DNA from: DATBIO01 sp036556965
Lineage (GTDB): Bacteria; Acidobacteriota; Vicinamibacteria; Fen-336
Reading direction: 5' to 3'
NCBI GenBank assembly: GCA_036556965.1
Contig: DATBIO010000038.1
Location: 1-9,534, forward strand
Length of the DNA: 9,534 nucleotides
The translations under genes and the position numbers were made by a program. How positions within the stretch are numbered: position 1 is the stretch's first letter; every line of letters starts with the position of its first letter. Under the pieces are notes generated by a model. The model saw only the letters and a program-made list of their open reading frames with translations. It was not told the DNA's origin and ran no database searches. Below, piece after piece: positions 1 to 7,073 of this stretch.

Positions 1-65
1 GACACCGTCCGCACCATGTCGGCGGCGCGCCGCACCTCGTCCACGAAGCTGTCGGGAAAGGCCAC
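1..65 (-). CDS. dnaG: DNA primase DnaG, N-terminal fragment (cut by window edge)
   Basis: Only the first 21 codons are present. They begin with GTG at 65-63 and run off the left edge. The peptide reads (M)AFPDSFVDEVRRAADMVRTV, matching the usual DnaG opening: a short lead, 'PDSFVDE(V/L)', then an 'RxxAD(I/M)V' helix that precedes the CHC2 zinc-binding domain. The zinc ligands are not in view. A strong ribosome binding site, GAGGGAG, lies at 79-73, 7 nt before the GTG and inside the last codons of mutS2, so translation is probably coupled to mutS2, whose stop is only 4 nt away. DnaG would make RNA primers for replication. Identity rests on a short but characteristic N-terminus; no other family I know fits it better. 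Confidence 0.72.
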   Translation of the reverse strand, partial: MAFPDSFVDEVRRAADMVRTV

Positions 66-69
66 CGCG

Positions 70-2478
70 CTACTCCCTCAGCTCCACCACGGTGACGCCG
101 GCTCCGCCCTCGCCCGCGCCGCCGGGGCGGAAGGAGGCCACGTGGGGATGCCCGTCCAGCATCTCCGCCACCGCGCGTCGCAGCTTGCCCTCGCCGTGCC
201 CGTGGACGACGCGAAGCTGCTGGCGGTCGGCGAGGGCCGCGGTGTCGAGGGCCTTGTCCACGCGGGGCAGCGCCTCGTCCACGCGCAGGCCGACCACGTT
301 TATCTCGCTGGCGGAGGGAGCGGACACCGGGGCGGCGGAGGCCACCACCGCGCCGGGGGCGGCCGCCGCCGGGAGCGCGATCAGCTCGGCGGGCGGCACC
401 TTCAGGCGCTTGCCGCGCACCGCCACCTCGGCGTGGTCCCCGGCGAGCTGAAGGACCTCGCCCGTCACGCCGAGGCTCCGCAGCCGCACGCGTGCACCCA
501 CGGCCAGGGGAAGGGCGGGCGCGTCGGCCTCGCGCGGGAGGTCGAGGTCCGCGGTGGCCTCCTCCTGCGCGGCGCGGATGGCGCCGATGGCCTCCGTACG
601 GGCCTTGGCCGCCACGTTCGCCGCCTTGCGCGTGGACGCGCGCTCGGCCTCCAGCCGCTGCACCGCCTCGCGGATGGCGTCCGCGGCCTGGCGCGCGGCC
701 CGCTCGCCGCGCTGGGCCAGGTCGCGGCGGAAGCTCTCCAGCGCCTGGCGCTTCTGCGCGGCGAAGGCGCGCTCGTCGGCCTCCGCCCTGGCCCGCGCCG
801 CCGCCAGGGCTTCGCGCTCCTCGGCCAGGCGCGCGGTGTCGCGCTCGAGGGCGAGGCGGCCGTCCTCCAGCTTCTTCAGCAGCGCCTCCGCCTGCGCCTC
901 CTTGTTCTCGAGCCGGGCGCGCGCGTCGTGCACCACGGGCGCGGGCAGGCCCAGGCGCTCGGCCATCTCCAGGGCCAGCGAGCGGCCGGGGACGCCCAGG
1001 GCGAGGCGGTAGGTGGGCTCGTAGCTGGCGGGGTCGTAGCCGAAGGAGGCGGCGGCCACCCCGGCCGTGGACTGGGCGTAGCTCTTGAGCAGGCCGTGGT
1101 GCGTGGTGGCCACCACCATGGCCCCGCGCTGGCGGAAGTGGTCCACCACCGCCACTCCGAGGGCGCCGCCCTCGGTGGGGTCGGTGCCGCCGCCGATCTC
1201 GTCCAGCAGGACCAGGGTGGGCGCCTCGAGGTCGCGCGTCATCTCCACGATCGCGCGCAGGTGGGCGGAGAAGGTGGAGAGGTCGGCGGCGATGGACTGG
1301 TCGTCCCCGATGTCCGCGTAGACCCGCCGGAAGACGGGAAGCACGCTGCCCTCGGCCGCGGGCACGTGCAGCCCCGACTGCGCCATGAGGGCCAGGAGGC
1401 CGACCGTCTTCAGGGCCACCGTCTTGCCCCCCGTGTTGGGGCCGCTGATGACGAGCACGGGGGTGCCGAAGCCCACGCGCACCGTGACGGGCACCGGCTC
1501 CCGGCGGGCGCGCCGCGGGATGCCCAGCCGCTCGCTGATGGCGCTCATCAGCAGCGGGTGGCGCGCGTCCCTGAGCTCGAGGTCCAGGCTCCGCTCGGCG
1601 ATGGCCGGCTCCACCGCCTTCATCTCGCGGGCCACCTGGGCCATGGCCTGGAGGGCGTCCAGCTCGCCCATCACCGCCATGGCGTCGGCGATGGCGTCCC
1701 CGCGCCGGGCCACGCGGGCGGTGAGGTCGCGCAGGACGCGGATCACCTCGCGCCGCTCCTCCTCGCCCAGGGACACGATGTCGTTGTTCAGGTCGACGGC
1801 GGGCATGGGCTCCACGAAGAGCGTGGCCCCCGACCCGGAGCTGCCGTGGATGATGCCGGGGAGGCTCCCGCGGTGCTCGGCCTTGAGGAGGAGGACGTAG
1901 CGGTCGTTGCGCGTGGTGACGAGCTTGTCCTGCAGGAGGCGCTCCGCGTCCTTCCCGCGCAGGAACGACTCCATGACCGACTGGAGCTGGGCCTTGAGGC
2001 GCGCCAGCCCGCGCCGCGTCTCCGCGAGGCGGGGCGAGGCGTCATCCGCCACCACGCCCCCGGGGAGCAGCGCGCGGCGCAGCGCGGCCACCAGGTCCGA
2101 GAAGTCGGCCACGCGCGCGGCCTTCTGCGCCAGCTCGGGGGCGCCGTCCGCGGCCGCCACCTGGCGCGCGATCTCGCCCGCGCCCTCCAGGAACGAGGCC
2201 ACGTCGAGGAGGGCGAGGGGCTCGAGGTGCAGGCCCTCCACCCGCGCCGAGGGCAGGACCTCCGCCAGGTCGGGCAGGTCGTGGTACGCCTGGCCGCCCG
2301 CCTGCTGCAGGAGGCGAACGGCCTGGGTCGTCAGGGCCAGCCGGGCGCGGACGTGGCCGGGCTCCAGGGCCGGTGCGAGCTCCTGGAGCCGCGCCTTGCC
2401 GGCCGGCGAGCCCGCCTGGCGGACGAGGAGCGCGCGAATGGCGTCAAACTCCAGGGTTCGGAAAGTATTGCCGTTCAA
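70..2478 (-). CDS. mutS2: MutS2 family protein: MutS-type ATPase with C-terminal Smr domain
   Basis: The 802-residue product has the usual MutS2 length and layout. It lacks the MutS N-terminal mismatch-recognition domain and opens with the typical 'TLEFDAI' motif near residue 8. A MutS core/lever region (to about 320) is followed by the ABC-type ATPase: Walker A GPNTGGKT (346-353), DDQSIAADLSTFSAHL (392-407), Walker B LVLLDEIGGGTDP (422-434) and the TTHH switch (458-461). Next come a charged coiled-coil (about 515-645), a KOW-like beta segment (about 655-702) and an Smr domain (about 725-802) with HGHGEGKLR. Homologues act in suppressing recombination or in rescuing collided ribosomes; the sequence cannot say which applies here. 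The start is TTG: the frame has no better start, and MNxxTFRTLEF matches family N-termini. No strong ribosome binding site precedes it. It lies just upstream of dnaG and is probably cotranscribed with it. Confidence 0.95.
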   Translation of the reverse strand: MNGNTFRTLEFDAIRALLVRQAGSPAGKARLQELAPALEPGHVRARLALTTQAVRLLQQAGGQAYHDLPDLAEVLPSARVEGLHLEPLALLDVASFLEGAGEIARQVAAADGAPELAQKAARVADFSDLVAALRRALLPGGVVADDASPRLAETRRGLARLKAQLQSVMESFLRGKDAERLLQDKLVTTRNDRYVLLLKAEHRGSLPGIIHGSSGSGATLFVEPMPAVDLNNDIVSLGEEERREVIRVLRDLTARVARRGDAIADAMAVMGELDALQAMAQVAREMKAVEPAIAERSLDLELRDARHPLLMSAISERLGIPRRARREPVPVTVRVGFGTPVLVISGPNTGGKTVALKTVGLLALMAQSGLHVPAAEGSVLPVFRRVYADIGDDQSIAADLSTFSAHLRAIVEMTRDLEAPTLVLLDEIGGGTDPTEGGALGVAVVDHFRQRGAMVVATTHHGLLKSYAQSTAGVAAASFGYDPASYEPTYRLALGVPGRSLALEMAERLGLPAPVVHDARARLENKEAQAEALLKKLEDGRLALERDTARLAEEREALAAARARAEADERAFAAQKRQALESFRRDLAQRGERAARQAADAIREAVQRLEAERASTRKAANVAAKARTEAIGAIRAAQEEATADLDLPREADAPALPLAVGARVRLRSLGVTGEVLQLAGDHAEVAVRGKRLKVPPAELIALPAAAAPGAVVASAAPVSAPSASEINVVGLRVDEALPRVDKALDTAALADRQQLRVVHGHGEGKLRRAVAEMLDGHPHVASFRPGGAGEGGAGVTVVELRE
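73..79 (-). promoter_or_regulatory. Ribosome binding site for dnaG inside the mutS2 end
   Basis: GAGGGAG on the minus strand lies 7 nt before the GTG at 65-63 and within the last codons of mutS2. The near-ideal spacing is what fixes the GTG as the dnaG start, and its location suggests translational coupling. Confidence 0.7.
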
Positions 2479-2645
2479 GCGAGCCTGCCTGTGGCCCTCA
2501 GATGCCAGCTCCCCCGTCCCTTCCTAGCTGGGACCGCCTCGATACGGAACGAGTGCCGACTGTCGAGGCTTGGGGCAACAATGAGGGGTCCTGTCCCGGG
2601 CGCAGAACAAGACAGTTTAGAAGATGAGCAGAATCAACGGCTTTG
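2479..2645. other. Intergenic region between larB and mutS2
   Basis: This 167-bp gap holds no convincing small ORF, tRNA or classical terminator. It is noticeably more AT-rich near the larB end (about 2603-2645), where a minus-strand promoter is suggested, and it contains the 7-bp inverted repeat at 2536-2569. The gap suggests mutS2 can be transcribed independently of larB. Confidence 0.6.
2536..2569. repeat. Inverted repeat in the mutS2 upstream region
   Basis: GCCTCGA at 2536-2542 and its exact reverse complement TCGAGGC at 2563-2569 are separated by 20 nt. It lies 58-91 bp upstream of the mutS2 TTG. There is no T-tract on either side, so it is not a standard terminator. It could be a leader hairpin, a protein site or chance. 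Confidence 0.3.
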
Positions 2646-2649
2646 TCAA
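2621..2649 (-). promoter_or_regulatory. Possible mutS2-dnaG promoter
   Basis: A perfect TTGACA -35 reads leftwards at 2649-2644, overlapping the larB stop codon. A poor -10 candidate, CATCTT (3 of 6 matches), follows at 2626-2621 after a 17-bp spacer. The AT-richer setting supports a promoter, but the weak -10 keeps confidence low. It would give a leader of roughly 135 nt before the mutS2 start. Confidence 0.33.
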
Positions 2650-3416
2650 GGCTCGGCTGGCGTGAGGGCCCCGGTGCGCAGGATCGAGCAGGCCAGGTAG
2701 GCGGCCCCGAAGCCGTTGTCGATGTTCACCACCGCCACGCCGGAGGCACAGGAGTTGAGCATGGCCAGCAGGGCGGCCAGCCCGTCGAAGGACGCTCCGT
2801 ACCCGATGCTGGTGGGAACGGCGATGACCGGCGCCTCGACCAGCCCCCCCACCACGGAGGGCAGCGCGCCTTCCATCCCCGCCGCCACCACGATGACACG
2901 CGCGCGCCGCAGGTCCTCCGAGCGGTCCAGGAGGCGGTGGAGGCCGGCCACCCCCACGTCGTAGATCCGGTCCACGACGCCCCCGTAGAACTCGATGGTG
3001 ACCGCGGCCTCCTCCGCCACGGGCACGTCCGAGGTCCCGGCGCACACCACGGCGACGCGGCCCGCAAGGGGCGTGGTCTCCGCCACCGTCACGGTGATGC
3101 AGCGCGCCACGTCGTGGAGGCGGGCCTCGGGGTGGCGGGCGGCGACGAGGCGGTGCGCCTCGGCGCCGGTGCGCGTGACCAGGGCGTTCTGGCCCCGGGC
3201 CACGACGCGGTCCACGATGGCCGCGACCTGCTCCCCCGTCTTGCCCCCGCCGAAGACGGCCTCCGGGAAGCCGCGCCGGAGGGCCCGGTGGTGGTCCACG
3301 CGGGCGAACCCGAGATCCTCGTAGGGAAGGTTTTTCAAGCGCTCCAGGGCGGCTTCCGGAGTGGTGGTGCCGTCCCGCACGGCCTGCAGGAGCGCGACGA
3401 GGTCCCTCTGGTTCAA
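2646..3416 (-). CDS. larB: Nickel-pincer cofactor biosynthesis protein LarB (PurE-like carboxylase)
   Basis: The 256-residue protein has the LarB layout. A helical N-terminal segment (about 1-55, including a 'PYEDLGFARVDHHRALR' stretch) precedes a region with 'EAVFGGGKT' (52-60), then a C-terminal AIR-carboxylase/PurE-like domain with VVCAGTSDVPVAEEA (123-137) and the glycine-rich VVAAGMEGALPSVVGGL (176-192), followed by PTSIGYG (201-207). LarB carboxylates and hydrolyses nicotinic acid adenine dinucleotide, the first step to the nickel-pincer nucleotide used by lactate racemase and related LarA enzymes. larC, larE and larA are not in the window. The open frame extends to 3581, but the extension crosses the palindrome and promoter and does not resemble LarB. 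The TTG at 3416, giving MNQRDLVALL, matches the family N-terminus. There is no clear ribosome binding site. Confidence 0.92.
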   Translation of the reverse strand: MNQRDLVALLQAVRDGTTTPEAALERLKNLPYEDLGFARVDHHRALRRGFPEAVFGGGKTGEQVAAIVDRVVARGQNALVTRTGAEAHRLVAARHPEARLHDVARCITVTVAETTPLAGRVAVVCAGTSDVPVAEEAAVTIEFYGGVVDRIYDVGVAGLHRLLDRSEDLRRARVIVVAAGMEGALPSVVGGLVEAPVIAVPTSIGYGASFDGLAALLAMLNSCASGVAVVNIDNGFGAAYLACSILRTGALTPAEP

Positions 3417-3421
3417 TGGAT

Positions 3422-3449
3422 TTGACGAAAGTTCGCCATCGACTAAACT
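3422..3449 (+). promoter_or_regulatory. Putative rightward promoter for the GT2-YwqG-propeller operon
   Basis: TTGACG (3422-3427, 5 of 6) and TAAACT (3444-3449, 4 of 6) are separated by 16 bp. The start point would be near 3456, at the edge of the palindrome, giving a leader of about 180 nt before the GT2 ATG. Its -10 overlaps the leftward -10 (3447-3452), so the two promoters are back-to-back and probably compete. This is a motif match only. Confidence 0.42.
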
Positions 3450-3476
3450 ATAGAATTTGTGCTCGATCGAGCACAA
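3447..3476 (-). promoter_or_regulatory. Putative larB promoter
   Basis: Reading leftwards, TATAGT (3452-3447, 5 of 6 matches to the -10 consensus) lies 18 bp after a poor -35, TTGTGC (3476-3471, 3 of 6). Transcription would begin near 3440, about 24 nt before the larB TTG. The weak -35 and the long spacer are both occupied by the 22-bp palindrome, which suggests activator or repressor control. Confidence 0.45.
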
Positions 3477-3477
3477 A
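3456..3477. promoter_or_regulatory. Perfect 22-bp palindrome, likely operator of a dimeric regulator
   Basis: The half-site TTTGTGCTCGA (3456-3466) is followed directly, with no spacer, by its exact reverse complement (3467-3477). The match stops at 3455/3478. It sits in the divergent intergenic region, covering the start point of the rightward promoter and the -35/spacer of the leftward one. Such symmetry is typical of MarR- or TetR-type sites, but the family cannot be named from this and no regulator gene is visible in the window. Confidence 0.7.
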
Positions 3478-3634
3478 CACAGGCTCGCCCGGCGGCGCGG
3501 ACCTTGCAGTTCGCGCGAGGGGCGGGCTCGGTCGGGTGCCCCGTTTCCCAGAGGATTACCGTCGTCGCGCGCGGCCGGCACCTCGGTGCCGTGCCGAGGC
3601 TCGTCGTGCCTAGGAGGAGCGTCTTCGCAACATC
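3478..3634 (+). other. Leader region upstream of the GT2 gene
   Basis: This GC-rich stretch has no convincing coding potential. It contains two overlapping hairpins that cannot form together: CGGCAC/GTGCCG around a CTCG loop (3576-3591), and CCTCGG/CCGAGG around a 7-nt loop (3581-3599). The ribosome binding site AGGAGGAG follows at 3612-3619. I could not match it to a known riboswitch. Confidence 0.45.
3612..3619 (+). promoter_or_regulatory. Ribosome binding site for the GT2 gene, unusually far from the ATG
   Basis: AGGAGGAG ends 15 nt before the ATG at 3635, longer than the usual 5-10 nt. An in-frame stop (TAG, 3611-3613) overlaps this site and there is no other start between, so the ATG stands despite the spacing. 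Confidence 0.55.
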
Positions 3635-5122
<1,488 letters not shown>

Positions 5123-5141
5123 GAGGCCGGGGGCGAGCGCG

Positions 5142-5978
5142 GTGGACGAGCCCTCGAACCCGCCCGCGCTGCCCCCCTCGCTGGCGCGCGTGCGCCGTGC
5201 CATCGAGGCCACCGCCGAGGCGTGCCTCGTCCTGCGGGCGGCGGGGGAGCCCGTGGGCCCCGCGGGCACCGTTCTCGGCGGCGTCCCCCGGATGGGCCAG
5301 GAGTGGCCGCGCTCGCCCGAGCGGCCGATGGCCTTCGTGGGCGCGCTGGACTTCGCGGAGCTGGCCCGCGTCGCTCCGGGCGTGCTGCCCTGGCTGCCCG
5401 AGGCCGGACGCCTCCTCTTCTTCTACGACGAAGACGAGCAGCGCTGGGGCTTCGACCCCGAGGACAGGGAGTGGTCGCGCCTCGTGTTCGTGGAGGGCGG
5501 GGAGGAGGCCCCGGCCACGCCGCCGGCCGCTATCGCTCCCCATCCCTCGCGGCGCGTGCGGCCCGTGCGCGCGGCGTCCTTTGCCGCGCCCATGGACGCG
5601 CGCGTGCCCGCCCTGGAGCCGGCGGAGTGGGAGGCGTACTCGGCCCTCCACGCCGCGCACCAGCAGGAGATCCACGGCCACGAGTGGCTGCGTCACCAGG
5701 TGGGGGGCAACCCCGACTGGATCCAGGACGACGCGCGCCACGAGGCCGCGCTGGTCGCCCACGGCATCCGTGCCGACGGCCCGGAGGCCTATGCCACGGA
5801 CGAGGCCCGGCGGCTCGAGGGCGAGGCCGCGGAGTGGCGGCTCCTCTGGCAGGTCTCCAGCGACGAGGAGCTGGGCTTCACCTGGGGCGACGTCGGCCAC
5901 CTCTACGTGCTGGTGCGCGCCGACGACCTGGCGCGGCGTGACTTCGCCCGCGCGCAGGTCGTCCTGCAGTGCACGTGA
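5142..5978 (+). CDS. YwqG family protein (DUF1963)
   Basis: The 278-residue soluble protein carries the DUF1963/YwqG pattern in order: GGVPRMGQEWP (46-56), FVGALDFAEL (65-74), LPEAGRLLFFYD (85-96), HQVGGNPDWIQDD (185-197), then LLWQVSSDEELGFTWGD (234-250) with GHLYVLVRADDLARRDF (252-268) and a closing VVLQC. The family is widespread, but its biochemical role is not established. There is no signal peptide or membrane helix, so it should be cytosolic. The GTG start at 5142 lies 19 nt after the GT2 stop, with AGGAGG at 5121-5126, again about 15 nt from the start codon. The spacing indicates an operon with the glycosyltransferase and the downstream propeller. A proline/arginine-rich linker (about 123-160) divides the conserved halves. 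Confidence 0.85.
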   Translation: MDEPSNPPALPPSLARVRRAIEATAEACLVLRAAGEPVGPAGTVLGGVPRMGQEWPRSPERPMAFVGALDFAELARVAPGVLPWLPEAGRLLFFYDEDEQRWGFDPEDREWSRLVFVEGGEEAPATPPAAIAPHPSRRVRPVRAASFAAPMDARVPALEPAEWEAYSALHAAHQQEIHGHEWLRHQVGGNPDWIQDDARHEAALVAHGIRADGPEAYATDEARRLEGEAAEWRLLWQVSSDEELGFTWGDVGHLYVLVRADDLARRDFARAQVVLQCT

Positions 5979-6000
5979 TCCCCCGGCCGCGGCGCCGCGC

Positions 6001-7002
6001 GTGAGGCGGCCGCTCTGGATCCACCGCGGCGCGGCCGCCGTGCAGGCCGATCCGGTGCTGGCGGGCGATCGGCTGGTGGTGTGCGGGGTGGACGCCTCGG
6101 TGTGCGCGCTCGACCCGGACACGGGGGCCGAGGCCTGGAGGCGCGCGCTGGCGGGGACGGCGGCCAGCGCCGCCGTGGCCGGCGACACGGTGTACGCGGC
6201 CGTGCACTTCACGCGCGTCGGCAAGCCCGGGTACCTGGCCGCCCTGGACCTGGCTGCGGGCGCCGAGCGCTGGACGCTCGAGGCCACGGGCCAGCTGCAG
6301 GCCCCCCCCGAGGTGGCGGACGGCGTGCTCTACCAGGCGGCCGTCGCCCGCGGCCGCACCGACGTCGTCGCCCTCGACCTCGGGACCCGCCGCGAGATCT
6401 GGCGCACGCCGCTGGCCGACGTGGTCGGCGCGCGGCCCACGGCCGCCGGGGACGTGGTGCTGGTGTCGTGCTACGACCGTTGCGTCCACGCCCTGGACCG
6501 CGCCACCGGCGCCGTCCGGTGGAGCGCGGGCACCGGCAACTTCATCGCCGCGCCGCCCGCGGCGTTCGGGGGCGCCGTCTTCGTCGGCAGCTACGACCGT
6601 TCCTTCCACTGCTTCGACCTCGCCGACGGCGCGCCTCGGTGGCGGCACCCCACGGGAGGCTCCATCTACACGGAAGCCGCCTTCGACGAAGACCGCGTCC
6701 TCTTCGGTAGCTGGGACGGCCACGTGTATGCGCTCGACGCCGCCTCGGGCCGGCTCCGCTGGCGCTTCGAGGCGGGCGCCGAGGTCCTCTCCTCGCCCGC
6801 GGTCGGCTCCGCCGCGGTGTTCGTGGGGTGTGAGTCCGGCACGCTGTTCGCCCTGGATCGGGAAACGGGAAGCCGGCTCTGGGCCTTCGAGGGCGACGCG
6901 GCGGCCAACCCCGCGATCAAGACGCGCCCTGCCCTCGGCGGCGACCGCGTCTTCGTGGGCCGCATGGACGGCCAGGTCCTCGCCTTCTCCGCTGCACCCT
7001 AG
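6001..7002 (+). CDS. PQQ-like beta-propeller repeat protein, eight blades, no signal peptide
   Basis: The 333-residue product is made almost entirely of PQQ/quinoprotein-type repeats of 35-45 residues. Each has a 'G(D)xVxV' strand, an 'xGxVxALDxxTG' turn and an 'xxxW' strand, e.g. GTLFALDRETGSRLWAF (280-296). I count eight, the last ending GQVLAFSAAP. That last blade lacks its tryptophan strand, and the N-terminal RRPLWIHRG (2-10) looks like the missing strand, so the ring closes in velcro fashion. BamB and quinoprotein dehydrogenases use similar eight-bladed rings, but there is no lipoprotein signal, catalytic domain or export signal here. Several cysteines also fit a cytosolic location, where it is probably a binding scaffold. 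The GTG at 6001 is chosen because it keeps the first blade intact and avoids overlap with ywqG; no ribosome binding site is evident. A GTG at 5938 is the alternative. Confidence 0.85.
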   Translation: MRRPLWIHRGAAAVQADPVLAGDRLVVCGVDASVCALDPDTGAEAWRRALAGTAASAAVAGDTVYAAVHFTRVGKPGYLAALDLAAGAERWTLEATGQLQAPPEVADGVLYQAAVARGRTDVVALDLGTRREIWRTPLADVVGARPTAAGDVVLVSCYDRCVHALDRATGAVRWSAGTGNFIAAPPAAFGGAVFVGSYDRSFHCFDLADGAPRWRHPTGGSIYTEAAFDEDRVLFGSWDGHVYALDAASGRLRWRFEAGAEVLSSPAVGSAAVFVGCESGTLFALDRETGSRLWAFEGDAAANPAIKTRPALGGDRVFVGRMDGQVLAFSAAP

Positions 7003-7006
7003 ACCC

Positions 7007-7019
7007 CGCCGCGTCGGCG
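7007..7019 (+). terminator. Short GC hairpin after the propeller gene, possible weak terminator
   Basis: CGCCG/CGGCG with a 3-nt loop starts 4 nt after the stop codon. It is followed by an AT-richer stretch (7021-7031) but no true T-run, so an intrinsic terminator is possible but not convincing. Confidence 0.28.
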
Positions 7020-7029
7020 TCCAATCAAT

Positions 7030-7035
7030 TTGACA
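7030..7035 (+). promoter_or_regulatory. Perfect -35-like hexamer upstream of the RHS gene
   Basis: TTGACA lies in a short AT-rich patch in the 71-bp gap before the RHS gene. No acceptable -10 is seen at 16-18 bp (GGAACG or GAACGC), so a standard promoter is not established. An alternative sigma factor or read-through from the operon remains possible. Confidence 0.3.
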
Positions 7036-7073
7036 GCGAGTGTGTCTTTGTGGAACGCTCCGCGCCCACGACT

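Noticed and set aside
16..2700. An 894-codon plus-strand open frame opposite mutS2 and the gap beyond.
   Set aside because: It is antisense to an unmistakable mutS2, has the arginine/histidine/glycine-rich composition typical of shadow frames in high-GC DNA, and shows no domain.
3456..3477. CIRCE/HrcA heat-shock operator.
   Set aside because: CIRCE has GCACTC-N9-GAGTGC arms. Here the arms are GTGCTC/GAGCAC with no 9-nt spacer, and no heat-shock gene is nearby.
3456..3477. CRP/FNR-type site (TGTGA-N6-TCACA).
   Set aside because: The half-sites read TGTGC/GCACA with 8 bp between, so both sequence and spacing differ.
3417..3581. A 55-codon N-terminal extension of larB.
   Set aside because: It crosses the palindrome and both predicted promoters and does not look like LarB, whose N-terminus aligns at the TTG (3416).
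3478..3634. Cyclic-di-GMP or other known riboswitch in the GT2 leader.
   Set aside because: I could not find the conserved blocks of any riboswitch I know; only generic GC hairpins are visible.
7007..7019. Firm intrinsic terminator between the propeller and RHS genes.
   Set aside because: The stem is only 5 bp and no T-run follows, so it is listed only as a weak possibility.
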